The notes under the pieces: generated by a model
Seen by the model: the letters and a program-made list of their open reading frames with translations, nothing else
Told to the model about the DNA's origin: nothing
Database searches by the model: none
Assembly (NCBI RefSeq): GCF_018691265.1
Contig: NW_024881276.1
Span: forward strand, 3,038,001 to 3,102,000
Source: Tyto alba
Lineage: Eukaryota > Chordata > Aves > Strigiformes > Tytonidae
Direction of reading: 5' to 3'
Length of the DNA stretch: 64,000 nt
Part shown: in pieces, positions 60,200 to 64,000 of the stretch
How the letters are laid out: each line of letters opens with the position of its first letter
How positions within the stretch are numbered: the stretch's first letter is position 1
Made by a program: the position numbers and the translations under genes

Positions 60200-63100
60200 T
60201 TAACGGATACCCAAAAGAACTACTACCAAAGGGACTATTAATAACAAGGCATTTCCCCCTGCTAAAACAGAGCTTTTTCTTCTCTGTTTAATGCTTTTTT
60301 AAGCTCCTTATTCGCTTTCTCCTTGAAAGGACTGAATGCAGTGCATCTTACTCTGTAGCCTTACCGGCTTCTCTGTAAGCTTTACAAAGCAAGTTATAGC
60401 TTAGTGACTACTAATCAGAAGCTACTTTTACATCTCATCTACCGGCATAAATTTTTTTGTTTGGTATCATATTTTTTTTTTTAAAGGACTGATAATTTTT
60501 CCTTAGTGTCAGGAGGAATGAAGGAGCCTTTGTAGTGGACCATCTAGGGATTGTATTTGATGGCTCTGATCTGTTGTCTGTTTAAATCAATAGGAGAGGC
60601 ACTAGATCAGGCTCTTACTTTTCAGGCGATTGAGGAGTTTTTTTTTCACGTCCCTGCTTGCCAGTATGTTAGATGTAATTTTCTCCTATAGTTTTATTCT
60701 TTCTAGTTGTAATCCGTCATTCCGATGTTGAAAACAATACCCAGGGAATCCTCTGGTGCCTGTGCACCGCGTTGTTTCGTGAGCAGCGCCAAAGCAAACC
60801 GGGTTGGTGGGAATCTTTCTCTTAGGTTACAGTCTGTGGATCAGGTTCTAAACTTCCGAGCTAGGCACAAGAGTTAGGTTAGACTTGTTTGAAAGACAGT
60901 TTGTCTGACACATATGTGGCATCTAAACCTCATCAGCCTTACAAGATGGGTAGTTCCATATCCCAGCCCTCCCCCCAAGTCCTCCCAACAGGTTTTTATT
61001 TTGTCATGTCTGCAGCTGGCTGTAGAAGCTGAAGTCAGAACCTGTACGTGGCTTTTCTAACCTTGCATTTTCTGCAACTCTTTACGTCTATTGGAGCTCT
61101 GACTCGGAACATAGCTGGAAAGCAGTTGGTATGATATTCCCACATCATGATTACTGTTTCTCCCTAAGCCAACACCACAAACTGACATCCTGTTTTTCCT
61201 GTCATTAACTATGTAAGAGACAGGCTATTATAAGAAAATTAATCCTTCCTTTCTGTCTCTTAAAGATATGTGGGCAGTGAATGGTTGTCAGTAGCATGTA
61301 CTCTAAGAGCAATCAGAAAAAATATAAAGTGATAGCAGTGTCTGCCGAAAGATTAGCTTCACCAGAAGATTGTCTAATATCAATCTATAAATAAATATGT
61401 TTTAACGCTCTTATTTTTGGTCTATTCATATTCAGTTCAGATGTTGAAAGGAGAGATTAGTTCTTTTGGCAATTTGGTTGTTATGAGGAGATTTTTTTCC
61501 CCTCTTCATTTCTGTTAATTAACATGTTTTTCCAATGACTACTTGTTCTATTGCTTTCTGAAATCATTGACAGTTCCGAGGGAATTTTCATCTCTCTTGT
61601 CTGTGGGTATATTTTTTGGTATATTTCTCTTCTTTGCATGAAAATTTATTTTTAATTAAAAAAAATATATACTTTGACCCTGTTGCCATCAGCACTTTTG
61701 GCTACTAATTCTCTCTGTAGGTTCTGAATTGAATTGGATAAGAATAAGCACAGTAACAAATTCCTTATGAATTGTCAGTAAAATTTTCCTTTCTTTCTTG
61801 AGTAGCTTCTCTTTTATATTATTATGTTTTGAGCTGCAAACATCTGAAAAGAAAATTATGAGGAGCTACACAGGAAACAGGACTGAGTATCTGCTGGCAT
61901 GAGTACCTGTGAACTGGGGAAATCTTACCAAAAAGTGTGGTTCAGTCCTATACTGCTTGCATATCCAAAAGTCCAGTTAAAGTTAGAAAGAAATCTGTAT
62001 ACTCAGGTCTGAAGGAGCAACCACAGAAAGACAGATCTACATTCAAGGACCTCATATAAGTGACTAGATATTGGACAACAGAACGAAAGGAAATGTGTGT
62101 CTCATTTTGTTTCCCTGAATCAAATACTTAGACTTCATTACCAATATGATTAAGGGTAATGATCCTACTCTTACATTTAATTGCTGGGTTATAATTGCTA
62201 CTAAGAGGCTATAAAAATGCCGGGTCAGACAGCTGGATCCAAAAAAGGGTCTTAATGCCTCAATCTAAAGTTAGACTTCAGAGGAATTTAGGCACTTACT
62301 TCCAAAACCTTAACACAGGACTCTTGGCTGCTTCTCAAACTCTACCGAAGCCTGAGGGCAGCAGGTCCTCTAGTTCCACACATTAGATTTCTCCATGAGC
62401 CTCATGTTTTACTTTTGTGTGTGCCTGGCACCTGACGGATCTCTGTGGCTGGGAGGCTTGCTCCCTTTTTAGCCTGATTGAGTTACAGAAACTGGGCATC
62501 TGTTTCATCTTGCTTAACTTCAGATGTTTACAAATCAGAACTTGTCAGTGGAAGCAAGCAGACTCTTAGCAAATAGACCTCGGGTGAGTATATTAAGGTG
62601 TGCCTTAGAAGCAGACTAGCTCAGATGTAGCCACCTTCTCTGTATACAGCTCTCTTTGGACAGACGTGTCCGATTCCATGGCAAGTTTCTTGCATGTGCT
62701 TTCCTCGTGTGTCCTCCACTGCACAAACGACAGTGATTCCACACTTTGTTTTCTTCAGAGGTGGAGATTTCCTTTTACGCGATGACTCGGTGCCTGGTAG
62801 ATTCACACAGGACCCTACAATCTGGGTTTTCCTGGCTTCCTTTGTCTGAATGAAGGGGTTGAGGAATGAGTTGTCTCTAGCTGATGCCGCTTTGATGGCA
62901 CAGCAAGCAAATGACCTTTCTGCTATGATTTCCATTCTAACTGGTTTCCCTACTGTGTTTTCCGATATTATAGTCAACTAAAGTGCAAATTGTTTTTGTA
63001 CAGATTCTTGGGAAAAAGAATCATCTTATCGTTTTCCCCAGGTGTGACTCAATGCAATAACATTTAAATATTTCCTAAATATATCAGCTTTGCACAGCAA

Positions 63101-63765
63101 AGTTCCTAGATTTCATGCAGCTTCCAATTTTCCTCTCTTCCTGGTTGCAAAAAAAACCTCTTGAGAGGAGGTATATAGATGTACATATGCACATAAACAT
63201 TAATAAACAAATCCCTCAAAACTTGACAGAATTTAAATTGCCACACACGTAACCTTAGGGTCTTTAATGAAGAAATCTCATATGGTTCTGTCTTAGGTTA
63301 TCATGTACATTTGTACTATAGGACATCTGTCTCTGTTGTTGCATGAGGTAAACTGTGCTCAAGGAATGAAGTGGGACTGCGAAGAGAATGAAGCCTTTTT
63401 CCAGGTATAAACCTCACTTGCATGAGATACTGGTAGGTATCTGTATGTAGGCAATGAGGGAAAACATGGCAATAAGTTTGGCTTCATCATTAACACAGTT
63501 AATGATCATGTAGAATTAGATCTAGCCTGCTACAGACTTTCAAGCTGATACACTGAAGGCATGAAGACATTTCCAGCGTATCACTGAATGTGTGCTTCTG
63601 TTTTCTGGGGGTTAAAGTCACAAGACCAGGAATCTGATGTACAAAAGCACTCAGTGTTGACTATCACAACTTTAACTAGAGCAGGCTATGTAGGTTTGGG
63701 ACTTTGAGCAAGCGGACAGCCTTATGTAACGGTGTAGATTCATGCAATATACCATTGACTTATTG
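60200..63765. other. Noncoding sequence downstream of SHOX
   Basis: AT-rich unique sequence with no recognised exon of a neighbouring gene. The 61380-61660 stretch (ATTAATTAAC- and TTTTTAATTAAA-type motifs) has a weak regulatory texture. The 62220-62310 stretch may be an old repeat of unknown family. Confidence 0.5.
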
Positions 63766-63767
63766 TC

Positions 63768-63850
63768 TTACGTTAGGCAGGTCATTGTGTCCTTCTGCTT
63801 CAGTCTATAAAATAGGTTTAATGACATTCTCCTAATGTGTACATAGGAAC
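63768..63850 (-). mobile_element. MIR-like fragment, antisense
   Basis: TTAGGCAGGTCATTGTGTCC, TTCTGCTTCAGTCTATAAAA, TAGGTTTAATGACATTC parallels the complement of MIR (tgggcaagtcacttaacctctctgcctcagtttccccatctgtaaaatgggaataatgat). Confidence 0.5.
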
Positions 63851-63881
63851 AACACTCTTCTAGTGTGTACATAGGGGGATT
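63833..63881. repeat. 28-bp imperfect tandem pair
   Basis: CTAATGTGTACATAGG recurs 28 bp later as CTAGTGTGTACATAGG, with AACAACACTCTT between. Confidence 0.75.
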
Positions 63882-64000
63882 CTGGCCATAAATTCATTAA
63901 TCTTGATAGTATACTGATACACTAGATTTGCGAGCATCAGCACAAAACCCATGAGGCAACAAGTAACTCTGTATTCAAGGCAATGTTCAGGGGATGTGCA

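Overview
The window is vertebrate nuclear DNA, most likely from a bird. It holds one recognisable protein-coding gene, SHOX (short stature homeobox), on the + strand. Three things point to a sauropsid, and the low repeat load to a bird: a near-complete match to remembered SHOX protein across five GT-AG exons, degenerate CR1 LINE remnants as the main interspersed repeat, and a few very old MIR-like SINE relics in otherwise unique sequence. Many long homopolymers and GC-rich islands fit a long-read assembly. Species cannot be fixed from the sequence alone.

Layout. Positions 1-34.7 kb are a gene desert: AT-rich unique sequence with several blocks dense in homeodomain-type TAAT/ATTA cores (about 1.7-2.1, 2.6-3.3, 16.2-16.6, 17.7-18.1, 32.0-32.3 and 33.3-33.5 kb), two CR1 copies (about 7.0-9.4 and 12.6-13.8 kb), a CR1 tail (28.7 kb), MIR-like fragments and low-complexity tracts. 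Positions 35.2-36.3 and 38.9-40.9 kb are CpG-rich islands; the second is the best candidate for the distal SHOX promoter (P1) and noncoding first exon. Between and after them lie AT-rich blocks that look like conserved noncoding elements. Positions 42.3-53.5 kb hold the SHOX coding region: a TATA box and short leader that resemble the internal promoter P2, five coding exons (291 codons plus stop) and four introns. Intron 1 carries a 12-bp polypyrimidine VNTR and intron 2 carries TAAT-rich blocks. Positions 53.5-60.2 kb are a probable long 3' UTR with several AATAAA signals, followed by about 3.8 kb of noncoding sequence.

How it fits together. SHOX is a paired-like homeodomain transcription factor of limb and skeletal development. 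In mammals it is surrounded by long-range enhancers and has two promoters with a translationally restrictive long 5' UTR. This window shows the same architecture: gene desert, TAAT-rich candidate enhancers on both sides and inside introns, seven upstream ATGs ahead of the main start, and a TATA promoter downstream of nearly all of them. No RNA gene, second protein-coding gene, CRISPR array or clearly new biological system was found. The most interesting items are the candidate enhancers, the intron-1 VNTR, the upstream-ATG/P2 arrangement, the 35 kb CpG island and an exact 50-bp duplication at 25.0/26.2 kb.
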